The notes: generated by a model not told the origin, from the letters alone. 64,000 nt of DNA from Nonomuraea rhodomycinica (GCF_013363995.1 NZ_JABWGO010000009.1:124001-188000), one strand, 5' to 3'. Shown: positions 47,575 through 57,247, counted from the stretch's first letter. A program made the numbers and translations.

Positions 47575-50500
47575 GTGGAACGAGGCTGGGTGCAGCCCCG
47601 TCCCGCCCTCGACCGGCGGCTCGACGGGGCGCTGACGCACAGGCTCACCACTTTGGTGGCCGCCACCGGCTACGGCAAGTCCCTCGCGTTATCCGGTTGG
47701 AGCAAGGCCGTCGGCGGCGTCCTCCACCGGCTCGGCCCGGCCGACCGTGACCTGCCGGTTCTCGCCGGAGCGCTGGCCGGGGCCCTGTCGGCCGCGGTCC
47801 CGGGGCTGCCCACCGAGCTGGCCGCCGCCGCGGGGGCGCCGCTCGGGCCCGACGCCGACGAGTTGTCGCGGGCCGCGGCGCTGGCGGGCGCGCTGGCCGA
47901 GGCGCTGTCGGCGCGGCTGCGGCGCGGCCTGGCCCTGGTGCTCGACGGCCTGGACGTGATCGCGGGCTCCCCCGGCTCGATCAGGTACGTGGAGACGCTG
48001 GTGCGGGCCGCTCCCCGCCATCTGCACGTGGTGACGGCCTCGCGCTCTCCGCTGCCGTTCCCGACGGCGCGGCTGCGCCAGGACCACGAGGTGCTGGCCT
48101 TCGACGCCTCCGACCTGGCGCTCACACCGGACGAGACCGCCGCGTGGGCCCGTGCCCGGCTGGGCGAGCCGGGGGCCGCGCTCGCCGGGACGCTGCACGA
48201 GGCGTGCGGCGGCTGGCCGGCCGCGGTGCAGGCCGCCCTCGACGCGCTGGCCCGCACGGACCCGGCCGAGTGGCGGCGCACGGCCGCGGGTCTGGCGGCC
48301 ACCTCGGCCACGCTGGAGCGGCTGACGCTCGCGGCGTTCCGGGACCTGCCGTCGGCGATGCGTGAGCTGCTGCGGGCCGCGACGGTCCTGCCCGTGCTGG
48401 CCGACGGCCTGGCCACCGCGCTGGGCGCGCCGCCGGACACGCTCGCCGCGCTGGCCGGCCGCGGGCTGTTCCTCGACGCCGGGCCGGACGGCCACCGGCT
48501 GACCGTGACGAGCCGGCACGTGCTGGTGCGGCACGCGCCGCTGGACCGGCACGAGGCCCACGACGTCGCCGCCGTGGCGGCCCGCTGGTACGCCGAGCAC
48601 GACCGGCCCGAGGCGGCCCTGCGCGCCGCCGTGGACACCGGCCACGCCACGCTGGTCCTCTCGCTGCTCGGCACGTACGGCCGGCGGCTGGCCGAGCGCG
48701 GCGACGACGTGATCGCGGCGCTCGCGCTGCTGCCCGAGGCGACCCGGCACTCCCCCGGGATGCTGCGGCTGGCCGGCGTCGCCGAGCAGAACCGCGGCGA
48801 CTGGACCCGGGCCCGCGAGCTGCTGTCGCAGGTGGCGGAGGGCCCGGCGTTCGACGCGTTCGTGGCCCGGCGGCTCGGGCTCGTCGACCACCTGCGCGGC
48901 GACCTGGACGCGGCCCTGGCGATGTACGACAGGGGGGCGGCGTGGGGCACGCCTCCGGAGGATGCGGCGGCCTGCGCGGCGGCGTCGGCGTCGGTGCTGT
49001 GGCTGAAGGGCGACCGGGCGGGCTGCGCGGAGCTGGCGGACCGGGCGCTGGAGCAGGCCGGCGCGCTGGGCGACCCGGGGGCGCTGGCCGCCGCCAACAC
49101 CGTGCTGGCCATGCTCGCCGCGCTCGACGGCGACCGGCGGGCCAACGACGCCTACTACCTGCGGGCGCTGGAGTACGCCGAACGGGCGGGCGACATCGCC
49201 CAGCTCATCCGGATCCGGGCCAACCGCGCCTCCCGCCACCTCGACGAGGGCGCCTACGCCGAGGCGCTGGAGGAGACGGAGATCGCCGGGCGGCTGTCGG
49301 AGCTGGTGGCGTTCGCCCCATATGCCGCCTTGAACGTGGCGAACCGGGCGAAGGCCCTCATCGCCCTCGGACGGCTGGAGGAGGCGGCCGTGGACGCGGC
49401 CGACGCGGTGGCCCGGTGGGAGGCGATGGGCTCGCGCTTCGTCGCGTACGGGCTGGTCCGGCTGGCCGACGTGCACGCGCTGCGCGGCGACCGGGCGTCG
49501 GCGATCGCGCTCTACCGCCGGGTGGTGGCGGACGCCGCGGGCTCGGGCGAGGTGCAGGAGCTGTCGCACGCGCTGAACGCGCTGGCCGTGCTCCTCGCGG
49601 CGGACGACCCGGAGGAGGCGGGGCGGGTGGCCAAGGAGGCGCTGCGGCTCGCCGAGGGCATGGCCGGGGTGGAGGCCCGGCTGGCCGCGGCCCGGGTGGC
49701 GCTCGCGGCCGGGCGGCCGGAGGAGGCGCGGGGACTGCTGGACGAGGCGGAACGGGTGGCCGGGAGCCGCCGCGACCACGCGGCCCTGGCCGAGGCGGCG
49801 GAGCTGCGCGCCGAGCTGGACGGCGACCCCGCGCTCGCGGCCGAGGCGGTGCGCCGCTGGTCGGAGCTGCGCGACCCGGTCGGGCTGGCCAGGGCCGAGC
49901 TGGTGCGGGCCGAACTGACATGGGAGGAGCCGGCCGGCTCGGGGCCCGGCGGGGCCCGGAGCACGGGGGTAGAGGCCGCCCGGGTGGCGGGAAGCACGGG
50001 GGCGGAGGCCGCCCGGGTGGCGGGGAGCACGGCGGCGGAGGCCGCCCGGGTGGCGGCCGAGGTCAGGGAGCGCATGCACGCCATCGGCTGCCGCGCCCTC
50101 GACGACCGCGTCGACGCGCTGCTCGCCCGGCGCGTCCCCGCCCCGGCGGGGCGGCTGGTGGTGGAGACGATGGGAACGTTCCGGGTGCTGCGCGACTCCG
50201 TGCCCGTGCCGCGCTCGGCCTGGCAGTCACGCAAGGCCCGCGACCTGCTGAAGATCCTGGTCAGCCGGCGCGGCGGTCCGGTCGGCCGGGAACGGCTGGT
50301 CGAGATCCTCTGGCCCGGCCAGGAGGACGACGCGGTCGGGCTGAAGCGGCTGAACGTCATGGTCTCCACGCTGCGGGCGGTCCTCGACCCGGCGCACGAG
50401 CGCCCGCCGGACGACGTCGTCGTCTCCGACGAGGGGGCGCTGCGGCTGGAGCTGGCCCATGTCGAGGTGGACGTCGAACGGTTCCTCGGCCTGGTGGCCG

Positions 50501-50883
50501 CCGCCGCGCGGCTCGACCAGGCGGGCCGGGAGGCGGAGGCGTTGGAGCGCTGGGCCGCCGCCGAGGCCGCGTACGGGGGCGACTTCTGCGAGGAGGACCC
50601 GTACGCCGACTGGGCCGTGGGGCTGCGCGAGCAGGCCCGGCTCGCCTACGTGCAGGCCGCGGCCCGGCTCGCCGACGAGCGCACCCGCCGAGGCCGTCAC
50701 GACGAGGCGGCCCGCTACTGGCTGCGGCTGCTCGAACGCGACCCCTACGACGAGCGGGCCCACCTCGGGCTGGTCCGCGTGCTCGACCGGGCCGGCCGGC
50801 GCGGCGACGCCCGGCGGCGCTACCACCTGTACGCGGAGCGGATGCGCGAACTGGACGTCGAGCCGATGCCCTACCCGGCCTGA
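47575..50883 (+). CDS. Large STAND-type regulator with C-terminal BTAD domain
   Basis: 1102 aa. The N-terminal MalT-like NTPase has a P-loop AATGYGKSL (about 29-37). A long helical TPR region (about 400-850) is followed at about 860-1102 by a winged helix and BTAD domain (WQSRKARDLLKILVSRRGGPVGRERLVEILWPG; YHLYAERMRELDVEP). The DNA-binding domain is C-terminal, the reverse of classical SARPs. It likely activates secondary-metabolite or stress genes. Codon 39 is a rare TTA (47689-47691), which can make translation bldA-dependent. Three 33-bp repeats lie before the BTAD domain. GTG start without a ribosome site; TAGCAT at 47563-47568 suggests a leaderless mRNA. Confidence 0.9.
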   Translation: MERGWVQPRPALDRRLDGALTHRLTTLVAATGYGKSLALSGWSKAVGGVLHRLGPADRDLPVLAGALAGALSAAVPGLPTELAAAAGAPLGPDADELSRAAALAGALAEALSARLRRGLALVLDGLDVIAGSPGSIRYVETLVRAAPRHLHVVTASRSPLPFPTARLRQDHEVLAFDASDLALTPDETAAWARARLGEPGAALAGTLHEACGGWPAAVQAALDALARTDPAEWRRTAAGLAATSATLERLTLAAFRDLPSAMRELLRAATVLPVLADGLATALGAPPDTLAALAGRGLFLDAGPDGHRLTVTSRHVLVRHAPLDRHEAHDVAAVAARWYAEHDRPEAALRAAVDTGHATLVLSLLGTYGRRLAERGDDVIAALALLPEATRHSPGMLRLAGVAEQNRGDWTRARELLSQVAEGPAFDAFVARRLGLVDHLRGDLDAALAMYDRGAAWGTPPEDAAACAAASASVLWLKGDRAGCAELADRALEQAGALGDPGALAAANTVLAMLAALDGDRRANDAYYLRALEYAERAGDIAQLIRIRANRASRHLDEGAYAEALEETEIAGRLSELVAFAPYAALNVANRAKALIALGRLEEAAVDAADAVARWEAMGSRFVAYGLVRLADVHALRGDRASAIALYRRVVADAAGSGEVQELSHALNALAVLLAADDPEEAGRVAKEALRLAEGMAGVEARLAAARVALAAGRPEEARGLLDEAERVAGSRRDHAALAEAAELRAELDGDPALAAEAVRRWSELRDPVGLARAELVRAELTWEEPAGSGPGGARSTGVEAARVAGSTGAEAARVAGSTAAEAARVAAEVRERMHAIGCRALDDRVDALLARRVPAPAGRLVVETMGTFRVLRDSVPVPRSAWQSRKARDLLKILVSRRGGPVGRERLVEILWPGQEDDAVGLKRLNVMVSTLRAVLDPAHERPPDDVVVSDEGALRLELAHVEVDVERFLGLVAAAARLDQAGREAEALERWAAAEAAYGGDFCEEDPYADWAVGLREQARLAYVQAAARLADERTRRGRHDEAARYWLRLLERDPYDERAHLGLVRVLDRAGRRGDARRRYHLYAERMRELDVEPMPYPA
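49972..50056 (+). repeat. 33-bp tandem repeats before the BTAD domain
   Basis: Units at 49972-50004 and 50005-50037, and a partial unit to 50056, encode EAARVAGSTGA repeats. They lengthen the helical linker between the TPR region and the DNA-binding domain. Confidence 0.9.
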
Positions 50884-50966
50884 GCCGATGCCCTGCCGGG
50901 CCTGAGCCGAGCCCGCCCGAACCCCACCTGAACCTGACCTGAACCGGGCGGCGAGATGGTGCGCCC

Positions 50967-51128
50967 ATGAGGACGGTCATCGTACGGCTGGTCGAGCCGG
51001 AGCAGTCCGGCGGCCAGCTCCGCGGGCTGCTCGAAGAGGTCGGGGGCGAGCCGGTGCCGTTCCACGGGACCGAGGCCGCGCTCGACCTGCTGTACGCGGC
51101 GGCCGGGCTGCGCCGCGATCCGCCCTGA
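50967..51128 (+). CDS. Small hypothetical protein between two regulators
   Basis: 53 aa: RTVIVRLVEPEQSGGQLRGL through LDLLYAAAGLRRDPP. Good codon bias and a position between two large regulators on the same strand support it. No family recognised. The start ATG has only a weak purine-rich GCGAGATGG upstream. Confidence 0.55.
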   Translation: MRTVIVRLVEPEQSGGQLRGLLEEVGGEPVPFHGTEAALDLLYAAAGLRRDPP

Positions 51129-51177
51129 ACCTCCCGCGAACCTCCCTCACGACCCTTGAGTCGGGAGAGGAGGCACG

Positions 51178-53841
51178 ATGAGCGAGCAACTGGGGAGCTG
51201 CTGGCCGTTCGTCGGGCGAGGGGGACAGCTGGCGCGCGTGCGGGAGGCGCTGCGGGCGCGGGCCGGCGTCATGATCGTGGGCGAGTCGGGGGTCGGCAAG
51301 AGCAGGCTGGCGGCGCAGGCGCTGTCGGGGCTCGGCGGGTACGGGGTGGTCCGGGCGCTGGGCACGGCGACGGCGGCGACGATCCCGTTCGGCGCGTTCG
51401 CGCACGCGCTGACCGGCCCGCCGGGCGCGGGGGAGAACCTGCTGCGCTGGGCCGCCCGCCACCTGCGGGCCCGGGCCGGGGGCGGACGGCTGCTGGTGAG
51501 CGTGGACGACGCGCACCGGCTGGACCCGGCCTCGGCCGCGCTGGTGCACCACCTGGCGTCGAGCGGCACGGCGGCGGTCGTCGTCACGGTGCGCAGCGGC
51601 GCGCGGCAACCGGCGTCCATCACGGCGCTGTGGAAGGACGAGCTGCTGGACCGCATCGAGCTGTGCCCGCTCGACCGGGACGGGGTCGAGGCCGTGCTGG
51701 CGGAGGCGCTGGGCGGGGAGGTGGCCGCGCCGACCGTGCGCCGCCTGGCCGAGGTCACCGGCGGCAACCTGCTCTACCTGCGTGAGCTCGTCCACGCCGG
51801 GCGCGCGTCCGGCCGGCTGGCGGTGCGGGACGGCGCGTGGCGGTGGTGCGGTGAGCTGTCCTTGACCGCCCGGCTGCGGGAGCTGGTCGATGCCCGGATC
51901 GGGCCGCTGGAGCCGGACGAGCGGGAGACGCTGGAGCTGGTGGCGTTCGGGGAGCCGCTGGGCGCCGCGCTGGTGGCGGGGCTGACGTCCGCCGAGGCGG
52001 TCGAGCGGCTGGAGGACAGGGGACTGGTGGCGACCGTGGCCGACGGGCGGCGCGAGCACCTGCGGCTCGGCCACCCCCTCTACGGCCAGGTGGTCCGGGA
52101 CGGCTGCGGCACCCTGCGGGCCCGCCGCCGGCTGCGGACGCTGGCCGGGGCGCTGGAGGCGGGCCGGCCCCGGCGGCGCGAGGACGTGCTGCGCGCCACG
52201 GTGTGGCGCCTGGACGGCGGCTCGGCGGTCGAGCCGGGCACGCTGCTGGACGCGGCCGGCGTGGCGCTGGCGCGGCAGGACCCGCGGCTCGCGGCCCGGC
52301 TGGCGCGGGCGGCGCACGAGGCGGGGGCGGGCGTGTCGGCCGTGGCGCTGCTCGGGCAGGCGCTCGTGGTGCTGGGGGAGTCGGAGACGGCGGTGGCGGC
52401 GCTGCGGCGGACGGCGGGCGCGGCGGTCACGGAGGGCGAGCGGGCGCGGCACGCGGCCAGCCTGGGAATCAACCTGGCGTGGGCGGGGGCGGACGCCGAG
52501 GCGTGCGCGGTGCTGGACGCGGCGGAGGAGTCGGTGACGGATCCGGCTCTGCGCCGGGAGGTGCGCCTGTACCGGGGGATGGCCGACTTCCTCGCGGGAC
52601 GCCTGACGTCGGCGGCCCGCTCGCCGGCGCCGCCTCGCCCGTCGTCGGGCGCGGGTGGCCCGCTCACCGGGTGGGAACTGCAGGCGGCGGGGCTGGAGGC
52701 GTGGATCGGCGCGTACGCGGGACGGACCGAGCAGAGCCTCGCCGTCGTCCACCGCGTCCTGGGGGAGCCGGGCGACGCGGGCGGCCGGACCGATCAGCCG
52801 GACCACGCGGCCGTACGGCCCGATGAGGCGGACGACGGGTGGCCGGTCGGGGCGCCGCACGCGCTGCCGGCCCTGCTGGACGCGGCGTGCGCGGCGCGGG
52901 TGTTCTCCGGCCGGCTGGAGGAGGCCGCGCGGACCGCCGAACGCGGCATGGCGCTCGGCGAGGGCGAGCCCGCGGTGACGGGGTTCGGCGCCCACCGGGC
53001 CGTGGTGGCCAGGCTTCGGGGCGACGTGGCGGGCGCGGCCCGCTGGGCCGGCGAGGACGCGGCGCGGCTGCCCGCCGGCACGCCGTACCTGGGGCGCTGC
53101 CTGGCCGAGCTGGCGCACGCGTCCGCGCTGCTCGGCCGGACAGAACGAGCCAGGCAGGCGCTGGCGGAGGCGGAGCGGCTCGCCGCGCGCTGGGCGTTCA
53201 CCCGGCAGCCGGCGCTCCAGGCGGCCGTGTGGGTGGCGGCGGCCGACGGCGACCTCGACGGCGCGGTGGCCGCGTGCCTGACGGCCGTCCGGCACGCGGA
53301 GGAGGGGGAGCAGTCCGGCTATCTGATGTTCGCGCTGCACGACCTGGTGCGGCTGGGCCGGCCCGGGGAGGCGGCCGGGCGGCTGGCCGGGCTGGCGGAG
53401 CGGGTGGACGGGCCGCTGGTGCGGCTGTTCGCCCGCCACGCGCGAGCCGCCGGCGACCCGGGGGAGCTGCGGGCGGTGGCGGTGGAGTTCGAACGGCTCG
53501 GCATGGTGCTGTACGCGGCGGAGGCCACCGCCCACGAGGCCGCGGCGTACCTGCGGTCGGGCCGCGGCACGCAGGCCAGGGGAGCGCGGACCCAGGCGTG
53601 GGCGCTGGCCAGGCGCTGCCCCGGGGTGAGCACTCCGGCGCTGGTCGAGCTGGCCACGCCCGAGCTCACACCGCGCCAGCGGGAGATCGTCCGGCTCGCG
53701 GCGGCCGGGCTGACGAACCGGCAGATCGCCGCCCGGCTGGCCGTGTCCACGCGGACGGCCGCGAACCACCTGCAGGCGGTGTACGACAAGCTGGGCGTCA
53801 ACGACCGGACGGAGGTGGGCCGCCTGCTCGGCGAGCCATGA
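51178..53841 (+). CDS. LuxR family (LAL-type) ATP-binding regulator
   Basis: 887 aa. The AAA P-loop GESGVGKSR (37-45) and Walker B-like LLVSVDDAHRL identify a STAND ATPase. A helical repeat region follows and the C-terminus (about 820-885) is a LuxR helix-turn-helix: LTPRQREIVRLAAAGLTNRQIAARLAVSTRTAANHLQAVYDKLGV. GAGGAGG precedes the ATG. Large LAL regulators often activate polyketide or sugar operons. No such cluster is in the window. Confidence 0.93.
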   Translation: MSEQLGSCWPFVGRGGQLARVREALRARAGVMIVGESGVGKSRLAAQALSGLGGYGVVRALGTATAATIPFGAFAHALTGPPGAGENLLRWAARHLRARAGGGRLLVSVDDAHRLDPASAALVHHLASSGTAAVVVTVRSGARQPASITALWKDELLDRIELCPLDRDGVEAVLAEALGGEVAAPTVRRLAEVTGGNLLYLRELVHAGRASGRLAVRDGAWRWCGELSLTARLRELVDARIGPLEPDERETLELVAFGEPLGAALVAGLTSAEAVERLEDRGLVATVADGRREHLRLGHPLYGQVVRDGCGTLRARRRLRTLAGALEAGRPRRREDVLRATVWRLDGGSAVEPGTLLDAAGVALARQDPRLAARLARAAHEAGAGVSAVALLGQALVVLGESETAVAALRRTAGAAVTEGERARHAASLGINLAWAGADAEACAVLDAAEESVTDPALRREVRLYRGMADFLAGRLTSAARSPAPPRPSSGAGGPLTGWELQAAGLEAWIGAYAGRTEQSLAVVHRVLGEPGDAGGRTDQPDHAAVRPDEADDGWPVGAPHALPALLDAACAARVFSGRLEEAARTAERGMALGEGEPAVTGFGAHRAVVARLRGDVAGAARWAGEDAARLPAGTPYLGRCLAELAHASALLGRTERARQALAEAERLAARWAFTRQPALQAAVWVAAADGDLDGAVAACLTAVRHAEEGEQSGYLMFALHDLVRLGRPGEAAGRLAGLAERVDGPLVRLFARHARAAGDPGELRAVAVEFERLGMVLYAAEATAHEAAAYLRSGRGTQARGARTQAWALARRCPGVSTPALVELATPELTPRQREIVRLAAAGLTNRQIAARLAVSTRTAANHLQAVYDKLGVNDRTEVGRLLGEP

Positions 53842-53859
53842 GCGGCCCCGGTCGCCGGG

Positions 53860-54609
53860 TCAGATGAGCGCGAGCAGCCCTTCGAACAGGGTCTCGCGCT
53901 CGCCGCCGGTGAGCGTCGCGTACGGCTGGGCGGCGCGCCGGTTGGTGTCCTCCTCGATCCGGTCGCGCAGCGGGCCGCACCCCAGCTCGACCACGGTGTC
54001 CGCGGTCAGCCCGGCCTCGCGCCAGGCGGCGGCGTGCGCGTCGGCCCGGTGGTAGCGCAGCGCGGCGACCCGGTTGAACAGCAGCACGCCCGGCGGCGTC
54101 CCCTCCGGCTCGTACGGGGGCGCCATCACCGCGAACGCGCCGCCCGGCTCGGCCACGGCGCCCTCCAGGACCTCGCCGAGCAGTGCGGCCAGGGCCGGCA
54201 CGTCGTAGGCGGCCCACAGCCGGGCGACGGCCTTCGCGTGGACCTCGTACAGGCCGTGGACGTAGGACAGCCCGGCGGCGGTGAGCCGCAGGACGCCGTC
54301 GCCGTCCTCGGCGAGCGTGCCCTGGCGGAGGTGGTCGCCGATCTCGGCGTCCAGGTCGGCGGCGCTGCCGTAGCGGTAGACGACGGACAGGTCGTCGCGG
54401 GTGACCGGGCGGGCGGGCAGCGCGTACCGCAGGTCGCCGAGGAAGCCGGGCGTCAGGCCGCACGCCTCGGCGTGGTCGTCGCGTTCCTGGCGGGCCGAGG
54501 CGTGGACGTTGACGTGGACCGCGTTGATGACGGGCGCGATCGTCGCGGCGTAGGACGCCAAGTCATGAGATACGTGCATTTGGGGCGTCGACTCAGGATT
54601 TATCGGCAT
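53860..54609 (-). CDS. SCO6745 family protein
   Basis: 249 aa. It is a soluble helical protein with a winged-helix-like middle (LRLTAAGLSYVHGLYEVHAKAVARLW) as in the actinobacterial SCO6745 family. Function is not established. An internal ATG at 54579 would shorten it by 10 residues. It converges with the LuxR gene. Confidence 0.75.
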   Translation of the reverse strand: MPINPESTPQMHVSHDLASYAATIAPVINAVHVNVHASARQERDDHAEACGLTPGFLGDLRYALPARPVTRDDLSVVYRYGSAADLDAEIGDHLRQGTLAEDGDGVLRLTAAGLSYVHGLYEVHAKAVARLWAAYDVPALAALLGEVLEGAVAEPGGAFAVMAPPYEPEGTPPGVLLFNRVAALRYHRADAHAAAWREAGLTADTVVELGCGPLRDRIEEDTNRRAAQPYATLTGGERETLFEGLLALI

Positions 54610-54722
54610 CGGCCGCCATTATGCCTGCGGGGTCCGGCGCGTAGGAGGTTCTTCACCGCGCGATGTCAGGTCTTGACGGTTCGGATCAGTGGGCGTGGGG
54701 TGCTCGTGGGAGGATCCAGGCT

Positions 54723-55271
54723 GTGTCCCTGCCCGCGTCGGTTCCCTTCCGGTTCGCGCGTGCCGCGGTGTTCGCCGTGGTGTGCGTCGGCCTGGGCTGG
54801 GGCGCGCACGCGTTCGGCGGGGGCGGCGTGGCGCCGGGCGCGTCTGCCGCGGCGCTGGGCGGGGCGTTCGCGGCGGCGTACGCGCTGGCCGGGCGCGAGC
54901 GGACCCCGCACGTGATCCTGCCGCTGCTCGGCGGGGCGCAGGCCGTGCTGCACCTGGTGTTCTCGCTGGCCCACGAGGCTTCGCCGGTCGCCGCGGCGGC
55001 GCACGCCCACACGGGGCTCGTGCCGGGGCTCGGCATGCTGGTCGCCCACGGGTGGGCGACGCTGCTGACCGGGCTGTGGCTGGCCAGGGGCGAGGCGCTG
55101 CTCTGGTCGCTGCTGCGCCGGCTGGCCGTGCGGCTGCTGCTGGTGCGGCTGCCCGCATTCTGGACGTCGTTCCTTCCCACCTGTACGGCCCAGCCGCCGG
55201 TGCTGCGGCCGGCCGTGCTGCGGTACGCGGTGACCCGGCGCGGGCCACCGCTGGTTGTCGACCTCTTCTGA
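54723..55271 (+). CDS. Polytopic membrane protein of the copper/peroxidase operon
   Basis: 182 aa from the GTG at 54723 (GGAGG 9 nt upstream). Four to five membrane helices, with a His-rich loop between them (AHEASPVAAAAHAHTGL) and HGW. His clusters next to a PCuAC and a DyP gene suggest a role in metal handling. No named family recognised. Confidence 0.72.
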   Translation: MSLPASVPFRFARAAVFAVVCVGLGWGAHAFGGGGVAPGASAAALGGAFAAAYALAGRERTPHVILPLLGGAQAVLHLVFSLAHEASPVAAAAHAHTGLVPGLGMLVAHGWATLLTGLWLARGEALLWSLLRRLAVRLLLVRLPAFWTSFLPTCTAQPPVLRPAVLRYAVTRRGPPLVVDLF

Positions 55272-55348
55272 CATCTCCCCTCTTGTCGACAACCACACCT
55301 GGGTGGTGCCGCGTGTCCGGCGTGCCCGGGTGGAGAAAGGCGTTACCC

Positions 55349-55894
55349 GTGTTCTCTCGTCATGTCCTGATGCTGGTGGCCGCTCTCGTCGCGGTCAGCG
55401 CGTGCGGCGGCGGCCGGCAGGCCGAGCAGCCCCCGCAGGCCGCCACCTCCGCGTCCGCCTCGCCCGCCCGGGCCGGCGCCGCCTCCGGTCAGGCGGCCGC
55501 GCTGTCCATCACCGACCCGTGGGTCAAGACCACGAAGAAGGGGATGACCGCCGCGTTCGGCACCCTGGTCAACCCGACCGACTCCGACATCACGATCGTC
55601 GCCGGCAGCACGCCGCTGTCGTCGCGGGTGGAGCTGCACGAGGTCGTGGACTCCGGCGGCAAGATGATCATGCGGCCGAAGGAGGGCGGCATCGTGGTGC
55701 CCGCGCGCGGCACCCACGAGCTGCGGCCCGGCGGTGACCACATCATGCTCATGGACGTCACCAAGGAGGTGAAGCCGGGGGTCGAGGTGCCGTTCACGCT
55801 GACGGTGAAGGGTGGCTCGCCGCTGGAGTTCACCGCGGTCGGCAAGGACTTCGCGGGCGGCCGGGAGGACTACCAGCCGGGGATGAAGCACTGA
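55349..55894 (+). CDS. PCuAC-type copper chaperone lipoprotein
   Basis: 181 aa from the GTG at 55349 (GGAGAAAGG upstream). Lipobox VSACGGG, then a linker and the PCuAC domain with copper ligands in ELHEVVDSGGKMIMRP and DHIMLMDV (H...M...HxM pattern). It passes Cu(I) to extracytoplasmic enzymes such as cytochrome oxidase. Its stop overlaps the DyP start as TGATG. Confidence 0.9.
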   Translation: MFSRHVLMLVAALVAVSACGGGRQAEQPPQAATSASASPARAGAASGQAAALSITDPWVKTTKKGMTAAFGTLVNPTDSDITIVAGSTPLSSRVELHEVVDSGGKMIMRPKEGGIVVPARGTHELRPGGDHIMLMDVTKEVKPGVEVPFTLTVKGGSPLEFTAVGKDFAGGREDYQPGMKH

Positions 55895-57045
55895 TGGGCG
55901 CCGCGATCAGCCGCCGCAGCCTGCTGGCGGGGGGCGCGGCACTGCCCGTGGCCGCGATCCCGGGGCAGGCCGTCGCAGCGGCGGCCGGGACCGGTGACGC
56001 GGTCGAGCCGTTCCACGGCCCGCACCAGGCCGGGATCGCGACGGCGCCGCAGGCCCACGCCGTGTTCCTCGGGCTGGACCTGCTGCCGGGCACCGGCAAG
56101 GAGGCCGTCGTCCGGCTGATGCGGCTGCTCACCGACGACGCCCGGCGCCTCACCCAGGGACGTCCCGCGCTCGCCGACACCGAGCCCGAGCTGGCCGTCT
56201 CGCCCGCCCGGCTGACGGTCACCTTCGGGTTCGGGCCGGGGCTGTTCGCGGCGGCGGGCGTGACCTCGCCGGTACGGGCGCTGCCCGCGTTCGAGACCGA
56301 CAGGTTGCAGGACCGGTGGAGCGGCGGCGACCTGCTCGTCCAGCTCTGCGCCGACGACCCGATGACCGTGGCGCACGCGCTGCGCATGATCGTCAAGGAC
56401 GCGCGGGCGTTCGCCGCGGTGCGCTGGAGCCAGCGCGGCTTCCGGCGCGCCGCCGGCACGCAGGCGCCCGGCACGACGCAGCGCAACCTCATGGGCCAGC
56501 TCGACGGCACGGTCAACCCCTCGAACCTCGACCGTTCCGTGTGGCTGGGCGACGGGCCCGAGGGGATGCGGGGCGGCACGACCATGGTGCTGCGCCGGAT
56601 CCGGATGAAGCTGGAGCAGTGGGACGCGGCGGACCGGTCGGCGCGGGAGTTCACGATCGGCCGGCGTCTGGACACGGGCGCCCCGCTCACGGGCCGCGAC
56701 GAGCGGGACGAGCCCGACTTCGACCGCCTCAACCAGCTCGGCTTCCCCGTCATCCCGGAGTTCGCGCACATCAGGCGGGCCCGGGCCGCCGACGCGGGGC
56801 AGCGCATCCTGCGGCGGCCGTACAACTACGACGAGCCGGTGGGGGCCGACGGGACCGCGGACTCGGGGCTGATCTTCGCGTCCTACCAGGCCGACATCGA
56901 GCGGCAGTTCGTGCCCGTGCAGCGGCGGCTGGCGGAGGGCGACCTGCTGAACGAGTGGATCACGCCGATCGGCTCGGCGGTCTTCGCGATCCCGCCCGGG
57001 TGCACGCCGGAGGGCTGGATCGGCGACCGCCTCCTGACGGCCTGA
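55894..57045 (+). CDS. Dyp-type heme peroxidase (Tat-exported)
   Basis: 383 aa. Tat signal SRRSLLAGGAALPVAA (about 6-25). The DyP motif GQLDGTVN (GxxDG, distal Asp) and the heme-ligand His in FAHIRRAR are present, with Arg in the following block. Similar to EfeB. It oxidises dyes or heme with peroxide. The operon with PCuAC and the membrane protein is a recurrent actinobacterial arrangement. Confidence 0.92.
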   Translation: MGAAISRRSLLAGGAALPVAAIPGQAVAAAAGTGDAVEPFHGPHQAGIATAPQAHAVFLGLDLLPGTGKEAVVRLMRLLTDDARRLTQGRPALADTEPELAVSPARLTVTFGFGPGLFAAAGVTSPVRALPAFETDRLQDRWSGGDLLVQLCADDPMTVAHALRMIVKDARAFAAVRWSQRGFRRAAGTQAPGTTQRNLMGQLDGTVNPSNLDRSVWLGDGPEGMRGGTTMVLRRIRMKLEQWDAADRSAREFTIGRRLDTGAPLTGRDERDEPDFDRLNQLGFPVIPEFAHIRRARAADAGQRILRRPYNYDEPVGADGTADSGLIFASYQADIERQFVPVQRRLAEGDLLNEWITPIGSAVFAIPPGCTPEGWIGDRLLTA

Positions 57046-57117
57046 CGCGGGACGGCCCGGGCCGACGCGCGGTCCGGCTCAGGGACGGCCCGGCTCGTCG
57101 GCGGCCCGGTCGTCGGC

Positions 57118-57173
57118 GGTCCGGCTCGCGCGGTCCGGCTCGCGCGGTCCGGCTCGCGCGGTCCGGCTCGCGG
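57118..57173. repeat. Four 14-bp tandem repeats in the intergenic region
   Basis: GGTCCGGCTCGCGC repeats exactly at 57118, 57132 and 57146, with a last unit differing at its final base (57160-57173). It lies between the DyP stop and the next start. Degenerate GGTCCGG units flank it on both sides. Confidence 0.92.
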
Positions 57174-57247
57174 GCGGTCCGGTCGGTCGAGCGGGGCCGC
57201 CGTGGTCCCGCCGGTGTGGAGGACGGGCGGCCGGGCAGGGGGGCGGC

